64,000 nucleotides of DNA from Pseudomonadota bacterium (GTDB lineage Bacteria; Pseudomonadota; Gammaproteobacteria; Burkholderiales; Rhodocyclaceae). Location of the stretch: assembly GCA_029776255.1 (NCBI GenBank), contig JAKOTN010000019.1, positions 27,658 through 91,657 of the forward strand, given 5' to 3'. Positions 1 to 12,355 of the stretch are shown here, in pieces. The position numbers and the translations under genes were made by a program. Below the pieces are notes generated by a model, which saw only the letters and a program-made list of their open reading frames with translations, did no database searches and had not been told where the DNA came from. Every line of letters begins with the position of its first letter. Position 1 is the stretch's first letter.

Positions 1-59
1 AAAAGGTTCGCGCAACGCGGTCTTTTCATTTCTACTTTTCCGGTGGTTACGGAAGAGGA
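1..59 (+). promoter_or_regulatory. CRISPR leader, 3' end only
   Basis: These bases precede the first repeat and contain no repeat sequence. A normal spacer here is 34-37 nt, so a further upstream repeat would have to end near base 24, and the bases there do not match the repeat end. The stretch is T/A-richer than the array and lies at the 5' end of repeats whose last bases are ATTGAAAC, the usual crRNA 5' handle, which places the leader on this side. Only the array-proximal part is in the window. The promoter, and probably any cas genes, lie to the left. Confidence 0.7.
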
Positions 60-3000
60 GCATCGCCTCCCAGCAACGGGAGGCGTGGATTGAAACGTCC
101 GTCGCCGCGCAATCGGCGCGGTGGCTGGCGGCATCGCCTCCCAGCAACGGGAGGCGTGGATTGAAACTCACTTTTTGCTCCTTTCAGATTTTGACTGCGC
201 GGGCATCGCCTCCCAGCAACGGGAGGCGTGGATTGAAACTGGGGCGAAGGCGCCGTCGGCAGGGCGATCAACAAGCATCGCCTCCCAGCAACGGGAGGCG
301 TGGATTGAAACCTCTCATATAGCTCATATAGCTGATGGATATGAGGCATCGCCTCCCAGCAACGGGAGGCGTGGATTGAAACCAGCAAGCCCCAGCGGAT
401 CAGGTTTTCCCCGGAAAGGCATCGCCTCCCAGCAACGGGAGGCGTGGATTGAAACAACAAAGTAGCTCTACAGGAAGTAGTGACTATGGGCATCGCCTCC
501 CAGCAACGGGAGGCGTGGATTGAAACAGCAAGGCACAAGTCACCGCAATCCATGCGGATGGCATCGCCTCCCAGCAACGGGAGGCGTGGATTGAAACGCC
601 CACCTGCGCGGCTAAGCCATGCGTCCCGCCATGCATCGCCTCCCAGCAACGGGAGGCGTGGATTGAAACGGGATTAGGGCGCTCGACGACCCAATCCGAA
701 AACGCATCGCCTCCCAGCAACGGGAGGCGTGGATTGAAACAAGTATTCCCGACCCAATTGCACTTCAAACCGAGGCATCGCCTCCCAGCAACGGGAGGCG
801 TGGATTGAAACCAATGTCCGTAAACTAGTCAATCGGCATATACACGGCATCGCCTCCCAGCAACGGGAGGCGTGGATTGAAACGCCCGTGTAAACATCCT
901 TAGAATCACGCGCCATGGCATCGCCTCCCAGCAACGGGAGGCGTGGATTGAAACTGACAGAGGGCGCGGCCGACGATCAGGATGCGCGCTGCATCGCCTC
1001 CCAGCAACGGGAGGCGTGGATTGAAACTGTCTTATGTTGGTATTAATTCCGCTCTTGGTGTGCATCGCCTCCCAGCAACGGGAGGCGTGGATTGAAACCT
1101 TAGAATTATCCTGATGCCTCGCCAACTGCTGACGGCATCGCCTCCCAGCAACGGGAGGCGTGGATTGAAACATTATTGGGCCTTGGATAATTTCCTCGGC
1201 CTTCTGGCATCGCCTCCCAGCAACGGGAGGCGTGGATTGAAACGCCAACGGCGTCCGTGCGCCACGGACAGTCGCTGCATCGCCTCCCAGCAACGGGAGG
1301 CGTGGATTGAAACTGTTGCTCCCTCTGGTATGTGTCTTGGTGGTTGTCAGGCATCGCCTCCCAGCAACGGGAGGCGTGGATTGAAACCATCCTAGGTACT
1401 CCTTTCGTGCGCGCAGCCCTTGCATCGCCTCCCAGCAACGGGAGGCGTGGATTGAAACAACCGTTGGATATTTGGGCGATAATAGCCCGAACCGGCATCG
1501 CCTCCCAGCAACGGGAGGCGTGGATTGAAACGCTTCCCGCCGCGTTCGGTGCATGAAACCGAAGAAGCATCGCCTCCCAGCAACGGGAGGCGTGGATTGA
1601 AACAGTTTTTTGGGGCGGCTCCGGTTACTGGCTGGCGGCATCGCCTCCCAGCAACGGGAGGCGTGGATTGAAACTGTGCCAGAGTCTCACAGAGTCTCAT
1701 ATATCTGTGCATCGCCTCCCAGCAACGGGAGGCGTGGATTGAAACCGCGCAGCGTGCCGAGCACCGTCGAGGCATATACCGCATCGCCTCCCAGCAACGG
1801 GAGGCGTGGATTGAAACTTCGTCAGTCGCCGACGCGTCGGCGCGGTGGCTGGCATCGCCTCCCAGCAACGGGAGGCGTGGATTGAAACTTTTTACCAGCC
1901 GATAGTAACGACGCCGCTCAGAGCATCGCCTCCCAGCAACGGGAGGCGTGGATTGAAACATTTAAATGAAAGCCTACGGTCTTGGATCATCCTGCATCGC
2001 CTCCCAGCAACGGGAGGCGTGGATTGAAACCATTGCCGTTTTGCCAGCCGACCATCAGCGCCAGTGCATCGCCTCCCAGCAACGGGAGGCGTGGATTGAA
2101 ACAAGCCAACCAACGCCCACCTAGAAATCGAAGCCCGGCATCGCCTCCCAGCAACGGGAGGCGTGGATTGAAACCTATCTGAAATTCGTCGCCGCGTGCG
2201 CGGACTCGAGCATCGCCTCCCAGCAACGGGAGGCGTGGATTGAAACCATTGTAGCTGATCCAGATGTTTATTATATTGTCGGCATCGCCTCCCAGCAACG
2301 GGAGGCGTGGATTGAAACTGCTTGCTGCGTCTTTACGATGCAAAATTATCAAGCATCGCCTCCCAGCAACGGGAGGCGTGGATTGAAACTAACCTACTGC
2401 AACAATCCGGGGCCGCGCAAGCGGGCATCGCCTCCCAGCAACGGGAGGCGTGGATTGAAACCAAAAAAGCAAGGCATTTCGCAAGGCTATCTTCGGGCAT
2501 CGCCTCCCAGCAACGGGAGGCGTGGATTGAAACATTGGGAAGAATTAGCGTTGAACAAAGATAAAGTTGCATCGCCTCCCAGCAACGGGAGGCGTGGATT
2601 GAAACCGTAACGCAACAAGGTATTATCTTGCAAGGTTCGAAGGCATCGCCTCCCAGCAACGGGAGGCGTGGATTGAAACTTTGTTGCGTCGTTTACATTC
2701 CAAACAACAACGCCGCATCGCCTCCCAGCAACGGGAGGCGTGGATTGAAACACGCGGGTATCGATACCTGATGGCTGGGTATCATGCATCGCCTCCCAGC
2801 AACGGGAGGCGTGGATTGAAACCCCCTTGGCTACCGCGTACCCCACCGACCCGCCGCGCATCGCCTCCCAGCAACGGGAGGCGTGGATTGAAACGGTGAT
2901 GCCAAGCAAGCTAAGTATGCTCAAAATATGCATCGCCTCCCAGCAACGGGAGGCGTGGATTGAAACATCGACCACCACAACGGAACCAGTCGGAAACGAA

Positions 3001-6000
3001 AAGCATCGCCTCCCAGCAACGGGAGGCGTGGATTGAAACCGCCGCGTCGGCCTCCCCGCTATATATATAGCGCGCATCGCCTCCCAGCAACGGGAGGCGT
3101 GGATTGAAACTGGCACTACTACTACGGATTGCACGGGGGATAAATGCATCGCCTCCCAGCAACGGGAGGCGTGGATTGAAACTTCGTGGTTGTCTGCCAC
3201 TCTCATTGTTTTGTCGGGCATCGCCTCCCAGCAACGGGAGGCGTGGATTGAAACGGTGTTTCTACGCAACAAAAATGAAATTGGTGCCGCATCGCCTCCC
3301 AGCAACGGGAGGCGTGGATTGAAACCTTTATTCGTCGTCAAATGCATTAATTAAAAAAAGCATCGCCTCCCAGCAACGGGAGGCGTGGATTGAAACTTCG
3401 AGGCGATCCACGATGCCGGTCAGTTCCGTGGCATCGCCTCCCAGCAACGGGAGGCGTGGATTGAAACGTCGTTGCGCTTGGAGCACTGGCGGCTGGCTGC
3501 GGGCATCGCCTCCCAGCAACGGGAGGCGTGGATTGAAACGACCTGAAGAAGCGCAGCCTCAAGGAAATCGAGCGCATCGCCTCCCAGCAACGGGAGGCGT
3601 GGATTGAAACCCAGCAGATAGTGGTTGTCGGTGATCCTCGAAGGGCATCGCCTCCCAGCAACGGGAGGCGTGGATTGAAACATTTTGTGTCTGTCGCGGC
3701 TGCATCCCCGCTATAGCATCGCCTCCCAGCAACGGGAGGCGTGGATTGAAACGTCTATGTGAGCGAGCCCGACGAGGGCAGCGAACGCATCGCCTCCCAG
3801 CAACGGGAGGCGTGGATTGAAACTGGCTTGCCGTCTGCTGGCGTTGACATGGGTGCGGCATCGCCTCCCAGCAACGGGAGGCGTGGATTGAAACTGTTTT
3901 TGACTCCACCTGGCTTACCCAGGTGGTCACGCATCGCCTCCCAGCAACGGGAGGCGTGGATTGAAACTATGTATATCGATTGCCCGTTGAGCATGACGAC
4001 GCGAGCATCGCCTCCCAGCAACGGGAGGCGTGGATTGAAACGGTTGCAAGTGAAATCGACCCGCACCCCACGCCCGCATCGCCTCCCAGCAACGGGAGGC
4101 GTGGATTGAAACGCCTCGCGCGCGGCCACGCGGAAGGCGATGCGGTCGCATCGCCTCCCAGCAACGGGAGGCGTGGATTGAAACCGCCAAAAAAAATCCT
4201 CATCGCATCATACCTCTCGCATCGCCTCCCAGCAACGGGAGGCGTGGATTGAAACCCTTACGGGCTCGCCTTATGAGCCGGCGCAACGCCGCATCGCCTC
4301 CCAGCAACGGGAGGCGTGGATTGAAACTCGGGCGACTCGCGCGACCAGCGCAGCTACCTGACGCATCGCCTCCCAGCAACGGGAGGCGTGGATTGAAACT
4401 AGCCGTCGCGGCCGCCGATGAGCTCGGTAAATCGCATCGCCTCCCAGCAACGGGAGGCGTGGATTGAAACTCGGTTTCTTCGCCGACCACTGGCGTGTCG
4501 GAGATGCATCGCCTCCCAGCAACGGGAGGCGTGGATTGAAACCTGAAGCGCAGCCGGCCCGATTTGTCCAGGCCGGTGCATCGCCTCCCAGCAACGGGAG
4601 GCGTGGATTGAAACTGCCGTCCATCACGATGGTGAATAAGGCGGCCGGGCAGCATCGCCTCCCAGCAACGGGAGGCGTGGATTGAAACGACCAGGACTTG
4701 ACGCTGACTAAAGACCCCGACCGGGCATCGCCTCCCAGCAACGGGAGGCGTGGATTGAAACAAGGCCGTGCCCGTTGGTGATCGGGTCTAGCTTAGCATC
4801 GCCTCCCAGCAACGGGAGGCGTGGATTGAAACATGTACATCACGCCCTCCCCGACGGCAGGCTGGCGCATCGCCTCCCAGCAACGGGAGGCGTGGATTGA
4901 AACACCGGTGGTCAGGGGGTGGTGATGGATGATGTTCCGGCATCGCCTCCCAGCAACGGGAGGCGTGGATTGAAACGCCACGTCTCTGCTGACAGGTAAT
5001 CATGCTATCACGCATCGCCTCCCAGCAACGGGAGGCGTGGATTGAAACCGGTGTAACGGTCAGGACAGTGCGCGGTGATTTGTGCATCGCCTCCCAGCAA
5101 CGGGAGGCGTGGATTGAAACGACCTGAAGAAGCGCAGCCTCAAGGAAATCGAGCGCATCGCCTCCCAGCAACGGGAGGCGTGGATTGAAACGTGCAGGTC
5201 GCCGCGCTCGATGCCGCCGACTCTGGCATCGCCTCCCAGCAACGGGAGGCGTGGATTGAAACAAAAGGCGCGAGCAGCATCCAGCGGCCACCGCCCGCAT
5301 CGCCTCCCAGCAACGGGAGGCGTGGATTGAAACAGTTTTTTGGTGCGCCGCCGGTGACTGGATGGCGGAGCATCGCCTCCCAGCAACGGGAGGCGTGGAT
5401 TGAAACGGCCCGTTCGGGGTAGTCTCGCCGGGGTAGACCAGGGCATCGCCTCCCAGCAACGGGAGGCGTGGATTGAAACTCGTTCGCCACCTGCTCGATG
5501 GCGGCGTTGAGCGGCATCGCCTCCCAGCAACGGGAGGCGTGGATTGAAACTCTGGAACTCGCGGTACAGCGTGGTCACCTCGCCGCATCGCCTCCCAGCA
5601 ACGGGAGGCGTGGATTGAAACTTATCTTTTGAGAGAGGTATGCGATGAGGATTTTGCATCGCCTCCCAGCAACGGGAGGCGTGGATTGAAACGAGTTCGC
5701 GCACCTTGTCGATAGCCTCGATGCTCGCATCGCCTCCCAGCAACGGGAGGCGTGGATTGAAACGCCAAGGCGCGCGGCGAGTTGCGGTATATCGCCTGCA
5801 TCGCCTCCCAGCAACGGGAGGCGTGGATTGAAACCACGCAAAAATTTACATGCTCAAAGGAGGGCGGTGGCATCGCCTCCCAGCAACGGGAGGCGTGGAT
5901 TGAAACCTCGCGCGCGCGATGCGTAGGGAAAATGCCTCGTTGCATCGCCTCCCAGCAACGGGAGGCGTGGATTGAAACATCCCCTCGCGTGTCAGTGACA

Positions 6001-9000
6001 ACCCTTACCTGATGCATCGCCTCCCAGCAACGGGAGGCGTGGATTGAAACTGCGATTGGCATTATCGGATCTTTGCCCGGCCAGCGTGCATCGCCTCCCA
6101 GCAACGGGAGGCGTGGATTGAAACAGCAGTACGGCCGTGCGCTCCTGGGCAACGGCTACCGCATCGCCTCCCAGCAACGGGAGGCGTGGATTGAAACAAA
6201 ACCCCGAGACAAAACAGACCGTTGATTGCCGGCATCGCCTCCCAGCAACGGGAGGCGTGGATTGAAACGGCCTCTTCGCCGTCGATCATGGCGAACCACC
6301 GCAAGCATCGCCTCCCAGCAACGGGAGGCGTGGATTGAAACACGTTCGACAAAGCCGTCGCCGAGGTAATCGCATGGCATCGCCTCCCAGCAACGGGAGG
6401 CGTGGATTGAAACTGCTATCGCCCGTTTCGTCTTTCTCATGTTTTGCTGCATCGCCTCCCAGCAACGGGAGGCGTGGATTGAAACTGGCGTTGATGGCGG
6501 GGGCATGGTCGGCGTATGCGGCATCGCCTCCCAGCAACGGGAGGCGTGGATTGAAACCGCCTTAACCGGTAACGGTGAGGTCGTCATCATGACGCATCGC
6601 CTCCCAGCAACGGGAGGCGTGGATTGAAACGGCGCTATATCTCATATGTACTCCTGATTATTTCGCATCGCCTCCCAGCAACGGGAGGCGTGGATTGAAA
6701 CCCATTGAAGTGCTTGGTGCGTAGCAGGTTGCCCTGCATCGCCTCCCAGCAACGGGAGGCGTGGATTGAAACGACCATGGGAAGGCGAAACAGGCGTGGC
6801 ATGCGGTGGCATCGCCTCCCAGCAACGGGAGGCGTGGATTGAAACGACCTGGGCCTCGGTGATGATCGGCAGTTCGCCCGCATCGCCTCCCAGCAACGGG
6901 AGGCGTGGATTGAAACAGTCATAAAAAATCGCAAAATAATTGCAAAAACAGCATCGCCTCCCAGCAACGGGAGGCGTGGATTGAAACGTTTGGTAACGTG
7001 TTGGACGAATTATTAACCGCTCGGGCATCGCCTCCCAGCAACGGGAGGCGTGGATTGAAACGCGCATGAGCGCGGTCGGCTTCCCGGTCATGTGGTGCAT
7101 CGCCTCCCAGCAACGGGAGGCGTGGATTGAAACATGGTCGAGCAGCGCTTGAGCATCGAGGCCATCAGCATCGCCTCCCAGCAACGGGAGGCGTGGATTG
7201 AAACTTCGGAAGTGCCTATCACCAACGGCACGCACGCCGGCATCGCCTCCCAGCAACGGGAGGCGTGGATTGAAACCACATTAACGGCAACGAACCGGGC
7301 AAGGCAGGCCGCATCGCCTCCCAGCAACGGGAGGCGTGGATTGAAACGAACGGAACAATTACCGTTGGTTGCAAAATTGAAGGCATCGCCTCCCAGCAAC
7401 GGGAGGCGTGGATTGAAACCTGAAGGCGACCACCTGGACGGGTGAGATCCGCCGGCATCGCCTCCCAGCAACGGGAGGCGTGGATTGAAACAACAATCCA
7501 GCTGCACAACGCTACGACCAATGCGTGCATCGCCTCCCAGCAACGGGAGGCGTGGATTGAAACTCATGCGCCGCCCACATCATCTCCCCCTCCTGTCGCA
7601 TCGCCTCCCAGCAACGGGAGGCGTGGATTGAAACAGGCATAGCCATATCCGGCCGTGCGACCAGGCCAAGGCATCGCCTCCCAGCAACGGGAGGCGTGGA
7701 TTGAAACGCCGGGTGAACAATAACCTCGGCCTGATCCACAACGGCATCGCCTCCCAGCAACGGGAGGCGTGGATTGAAACAAGGTGCAGGTGGCCATCGC
7801 CGAGCACATGGTGGCATCGCCTCCCAGCAACGGGAGGCGTGGATTGAAACCAGCGCGTCATGGGCGCCATCGGCCGCTTCGCCGCATCGCCTCCCAGCAA
7901 CGGGAGGCGTGGATTGAAACTACGAGCGGATCGGCGACACCGACCAATACCGCCCGCATCGCCTCCCAGCAACGGGAGGCGTGGATTGAAACAGCGCCAC
8001 CTCGCTGTAGCATCGCGACGTGGCTAGCATCGCCTCCCAGCAACGGGAGGCGTGGATTGAAACTGCCATCCCGTCATAAGCGCCAACTGCGCTTGCAGGG
8101 CATCGCCTCCCAGCAACGGGAGGCGTGGATTGAAACCGCCGACTGGCAGCCGCCAATATCCTCACACACCGGCATCGCCTCCCAGCAACGGGAGGCGTGG
8201 ATTGAAACATGCGGTTTTGCAGTCGCCGCCGCGACACCCTGTCGCATCGCCTCCCAGCAACGGGAGGCGTGGATTGAAACCGCGTCGGTGTGGTCGCTTA
8301 TGCGGATGCGCCTCGCATCGCCTCCCAGCAACGGGAGGCGTGGATTGAAACGGGAGAGCGACCACATCACGCCGCCCATTTCCCGGCATCGCCTCCCAGC
8401 AACGGGAGGCGTGGATTGAAACCAGCCTCTGCTGACAGGTAATCATCATGCTATCAGCATCGCCTCCCAGCAACGGGAGGCGTGGATTGAAACCGACAGA
8501 ATCCCCTTGGCCGCTCTGCTGGCAACGGCATCGCCTCCCAGCAACGGGAGGCGTGGATTGAAACACTCCATCCAACTGGAACCCTGACGCATCAATGATG
8601 CATCGCCTCCCAGCAACGGGAGGCGTGGATTGAAACAGTAATTTTTTGATCTGGTCCCACAACGACACATAGCATCGCCTCCCAGCAACGGGAGGCGTGG
8701 ATTGAAACTGAATAAGGCTGCATAACATGGCATTGGTACTATCGCATCGCCTCCCAGCAACGGGAGGCGTGGATTGAAACGCCAGCGCGGACTGGACATC
8801 GAGTGACGATCAACGCATCGCCTCCCAGCAACGGGAGGCGTGGATTGAAACGTGAAACGAAAGACCCGCTGTATAAGGTCGTCGAGGCATCGCCTCCCAG
8901 CAACGGGAGGCGTGGATTGAAACCACGTCACCCACAGCTCCGAACCTTCCTCCCGCAGCATCGCCTCCCAGCAACGGGAGGCGTGGATTGAAACGGCGGG

Positions 9001-11949
9001 TCGGTGACTGTCGGAGCAGACAAATACGGCATCGCCTCCCAGCAACGGGAGGCGTGGATTGAAACCGTGAACACCGCAAAATGCACTCTCATCATGACCG
9101 CATCGCCTCCCAGCAACGGGAGGCGTGGATTGAAACCGTCGAGGCGTGCGTCGATAGGTCCCACTCCGCGGCATCGCCTCCCAGCAACGGGAGGCGTGGA
9201 TTGAAACACTTACGAGTGCGACGCACAGGCGGGCGATAAAACGGCATCGCCTCCCAGCAACGGGAGGCGTGGATTGAAACGAGATCCAGTATCCCATCCA
9301 CCAGGGCCGATATGCATCGCCTCCCAGCAACGGGAGGCGTGGATTGAAACTGACGATGTAACTGAGCCGGGTCAGTACGTTTTGGCATCGCCTCCCAGCA
9401 ACGGGAGGCGTGGATTGAAACGCCGATGGCGGCATGAATTTGGTGGATGAAAAAAGCATCGCCTCCCAGCAACGGGAGGCGTGGATTGAAACTTCGCCGA
9501 TGTCGAAGTATGGCAAAAGCCATGGCGCGCATCGCCTCCCAGCAACGGGAGGCGTGGATTGAAACGGTCGGCTTTACGGCGACGGCGCGGTATTCGCCGG
9601 CATCGCCTCCCAGCAACGGGAGGCGTGGATTAAAACCGCCGGATCGTCCCAAGGTCGCCTCATACACCAAAGCATCGCCTCCCAGCAACGGGAGGCGTGG
9701 ATTGAAACGGCGGGTAGCTGCCGACATCCGGGCTGGCCAGGTGGCATCGCCTCCCAGCAACGGGAGGCGTGGATTGAAACTTGGAAAGGCATGTTGTCCC
9801 TCGTTATCTTTACTTGCATCGCCTCCCAGCAACGGGAGGCGTGGATTGAAACACTGATGTGGGCGGCGCATGACAACCATATAATCTATGCATCGCCTCC
9901 CAGCAACGGGAGGCGTGGATTGAAACGGCGGGTCGGTGACTGTCGGAGCCGACAAATACGAGGCATCGCCTCCCAGCAACGGGAGGCGTGGATTGAAACT
10001 ATCCGCCTCTGCTGACAGGTAATCATGCTATCACGCATCGCCTCCCAGCAACGGGAGGCGTGGATTGAAACTACGGTGTCATCAGCATGGCGCGACTCTC
10101 ATTCCCCCATCGCCTCCCAGCAACGGGAGGCGTGGATTGAAACAGGCGGCGCAAGCCGCCCCGATTGCCTCCGGCAGCAGCCATCGCCTCCCAGCAACGG
10201 GAGGCGTGGATTGAAACTCGCGCGCAATGTCGAATAACGTAAAAGGTGCATCCATCGCCTCCCAGCAACGGGAGGCGTGGATTGAAACAGCGGTTACACA
10301 ACCTAAAGGAAATTGACCATGCCCCATCGCCTCCCAGCAACGGGAGGCGTGGATTGAAACGCCGCTATCAGCGTGGTGACACCATGGCGCACCACCATCG
10401 CCTCCCAGCAACGGGAGGCGTGGATTGAAACAGCGGGAGGGCCGGAAAGACCGTGGCGGATTCGGCCCATCGCCTCCCAGCAACGGGAGGCGTGGATTGA
10501 AACATCGCATAGGCTACAAGGGCCGCATGACAGGCCACGCCATCGCCTCCCAGCAACGGGAGGCGTGGATTGAAACGGCAAACCCGCCGAGGTGACCCCT
10601 CAGACCATTGCCATCGCCTCCCAGCAACGGGAGGCGTGGATTGAAACAAGGCAACGAACCGGGCAAGGCCGGGCAAGGTCAACCATCGCCTCCCAGCAAC
10701 GGGAGGCGTGGATTGAAACTGAAGGCATCGCCGAGGAACTGAGCGGCATGGGCCCTCATCGCCTTCCAGCAACGGGAGGCGTGGATTGAAACGGCATGGT
10801 GCCGAACGGAAACCACAAGGAAACACGCCCATCGCCTCCCAGCAACGGGAGGCGTGGATTGAAACCAGTTGTCGCAGCCCTTCGGGATAAATTCAACCGC
10901 CATCGCCTCCCAGCAACGGGAGGCGTGGATTGAAACAACGTTTGATAAAGCTTTTGGCGAACGGCAAGCTAACCATCGCCTCCCAGCAACGGGAGGCGTG
11001 GATTGAAACAGCGCCCTCCCGACGCGGCAGGAAATCGTGAACCCCCATCGCCTCCCAGCAACGGGAGGCGTGGATTGAAACCGCAGCAGATCAGCACCTA
11101 TGGCGCGGCGATTCCGGGCATCGCCTCCCAGCAACGGGAGGCGTGGATTGAAACGACGTGGCGCAACATGGCTATACCATCGTTTTTAGGGCATCGCCTC
11201 CCAGCAACGGGAGGCGTGGATTGAAACACATAATACAAAGATTCTGCGGTGGTTTTTCGGGGCATCGCCTCCCAGCAACGGGAGGCGTGGATTGAAACGG
11301 CATAGGCTGCGGTTGTAGGTCTAGTGCATCACGGCATCGCCTCCCAGCAACGGGAGGCGTGGATTGAAACGTCGTCGCATTCCTCGTCGTCCTCGGGCCG
11401 CACAGCATCGCCTCCCAGCAACGGGAGGCGTGGATTGAAACTAGCAAGGCTTTATCAGCTTCGGGCTGGAGCTTGGCATCGCCTCCCAGCAACGGGAGGC
11501 GTGGATTGAAACTGGCGGTGCGCCGGTGACGGGCTGGCGCGCGCTGCGGCATCGCCTCCCAGCAACGGGAGGCGTGGATTGAAACGACCACGAACGGGGT
11601 GACCAGGCCGAGGGTTTTGGTCGCATCGCCTCCCAGCAACGGGAGGCGTGGATTGAAACGAGTAATCGGATGAGGGGGGGATATGCCTGCACCACGCATC
11701 GCCTCCCAGCAACGGGAGGCGTGGATTGAAACTCGCCTCTGGCGCGAGCGGCGTCGATCTTGGTAGGCATCGCCTCCCAGCAACGGGAGGCGTGGATTGA
11801 AACAGTTAATGCCACGGGACCGAGGCACACCGACCCCTGCATCGCCTCCCAGCAACGGGAGGCGTGGATTGAAACGGCAGCCGGAGCGACGATGTCGTCG
11901 AGTACAACCATGGCATCGCCTCCCGGCAACGGGAGGCGCGGATTGAAAC
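60..11949 (+). CRISPR. CRISPR array, 166 repeats and 165 spacers
   Basis: The repeat is 37 bp. It begins GCATCGCC, carries an 8-bp inverted repeat (CGCCTCCC / GGGAGGCG) around a 6-nt loop, and ends GTGGATTGAAAC. I located every copy by eye: first at 60-96, last at 11913-11949, mean period about 72 bp, spacers 34-37 nt. Almost all copies are identical. Exceptions are a block with a different first base (10107-11081), one copy with G33A (9600-9636), one with T1 and C10T (10756-10792), and the final copy with A13G and T27C. The hairpin and the ATTGAAAC end fit type I or type III repeats, but the 37-nt length does not fix a subtype and no cas genes are present. Terminal decay at the right agrees with a leader at the left. 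All open frames inside this interval are artefacts of the repeat. Confidence 0.99.
10107..11081 (+). repeat. Sub-block of 14 CRISPR repeats with altered first base
   Basis: Repeats 141-154 start with C instead of G (CCATCGCC), except repeat 150 at 10756, which starts with T and also has C10T. Repeats 1-140 and 155-165 all start with G, so the variant is confined to one contiguous run. In standard acquisition the leader-proximal repeat is copied, so a contiguous run suggests that a C1 repeat occupied the leader end during one period. Alternatively the first base may be read as spacer-derived rather than as part of a 36-bp repeat, although such uniform runs argue against that. Confidence 0.9.
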
Positions 11950-12221
11950 CGTGCCGACGATCCCTTCTGGGACATGGAGAGTATCTTCTGCTCGAATTCC
12001 AGGTTGGCGTCGATGGCATTCTTGACCAGGCTCATGCCGCCGGCGGCAACCAGCAGCTTGGAGGCGGTCGAGAAGCCGTTCAGATCCCGCCAGGCTTACT
12101 TGACGCTGGCGCTGAGCTGGCCGAAGCCATGCTTGGCGGAATCGGTAAATCGGCGGATGCCGGCGGCGGCATCGTTGCCATACAGGCGCAGCCACAGGGC
12201 GATGTTGAGGTTGGCGCTCAT
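11950..12221 (-). pseudogene. Phage tail tape-measure protein, N-terminal remnant
   Basis: On the minus strand an ATG at 12221 opens a frame beginning MSANLNIALWLRLYGNDAAA. It meets an in-frame TAA (12096-12098) after 41 codons, then continues in the same frame (AWRDLNGFSTASKLLVAAGG, then LVKNAIDANLEFEQKILSMS) until it runs into the CRISPR repeat ending at 11949. The amphipathic start, the Gly/Ala hydrophobic turn and the 'NLEFEQKILSM' segment resemble the N-termini of phage tape-measure proteins. That is recognition by pattern, not by a search. It lacks the great majority of a normal tape-measure protein and carries a nonsense codon, so it is dead. It occupies the place of a spacer between two CRISPR repeats. 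Confidence 0.55.
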
Positions 12222-12355
12222 GATCTATACTGGCCTTATGCTCGAAATGTGCCTATTGCTTCTGGTCGCCGCCGTGTTCCTGCCCGATGTCGTGTTCGGC
12301 TGTGCTCTGGCTGTGCTCTGGCTGGCGGAAAAGCTGGTTGTCGGCGCCTGCCAGG

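Noticed and set aside
47..12035. Dozens of open frames on both strands rich in the peptides SIHASRCWEAM, FNPRLPLLGGDA, IASQQREAWIET and QSTPPVAGRR
   Set aside because: These are the 37-bp CRISPR repeat translated in its six frames, with spacers in between. They are not genes.
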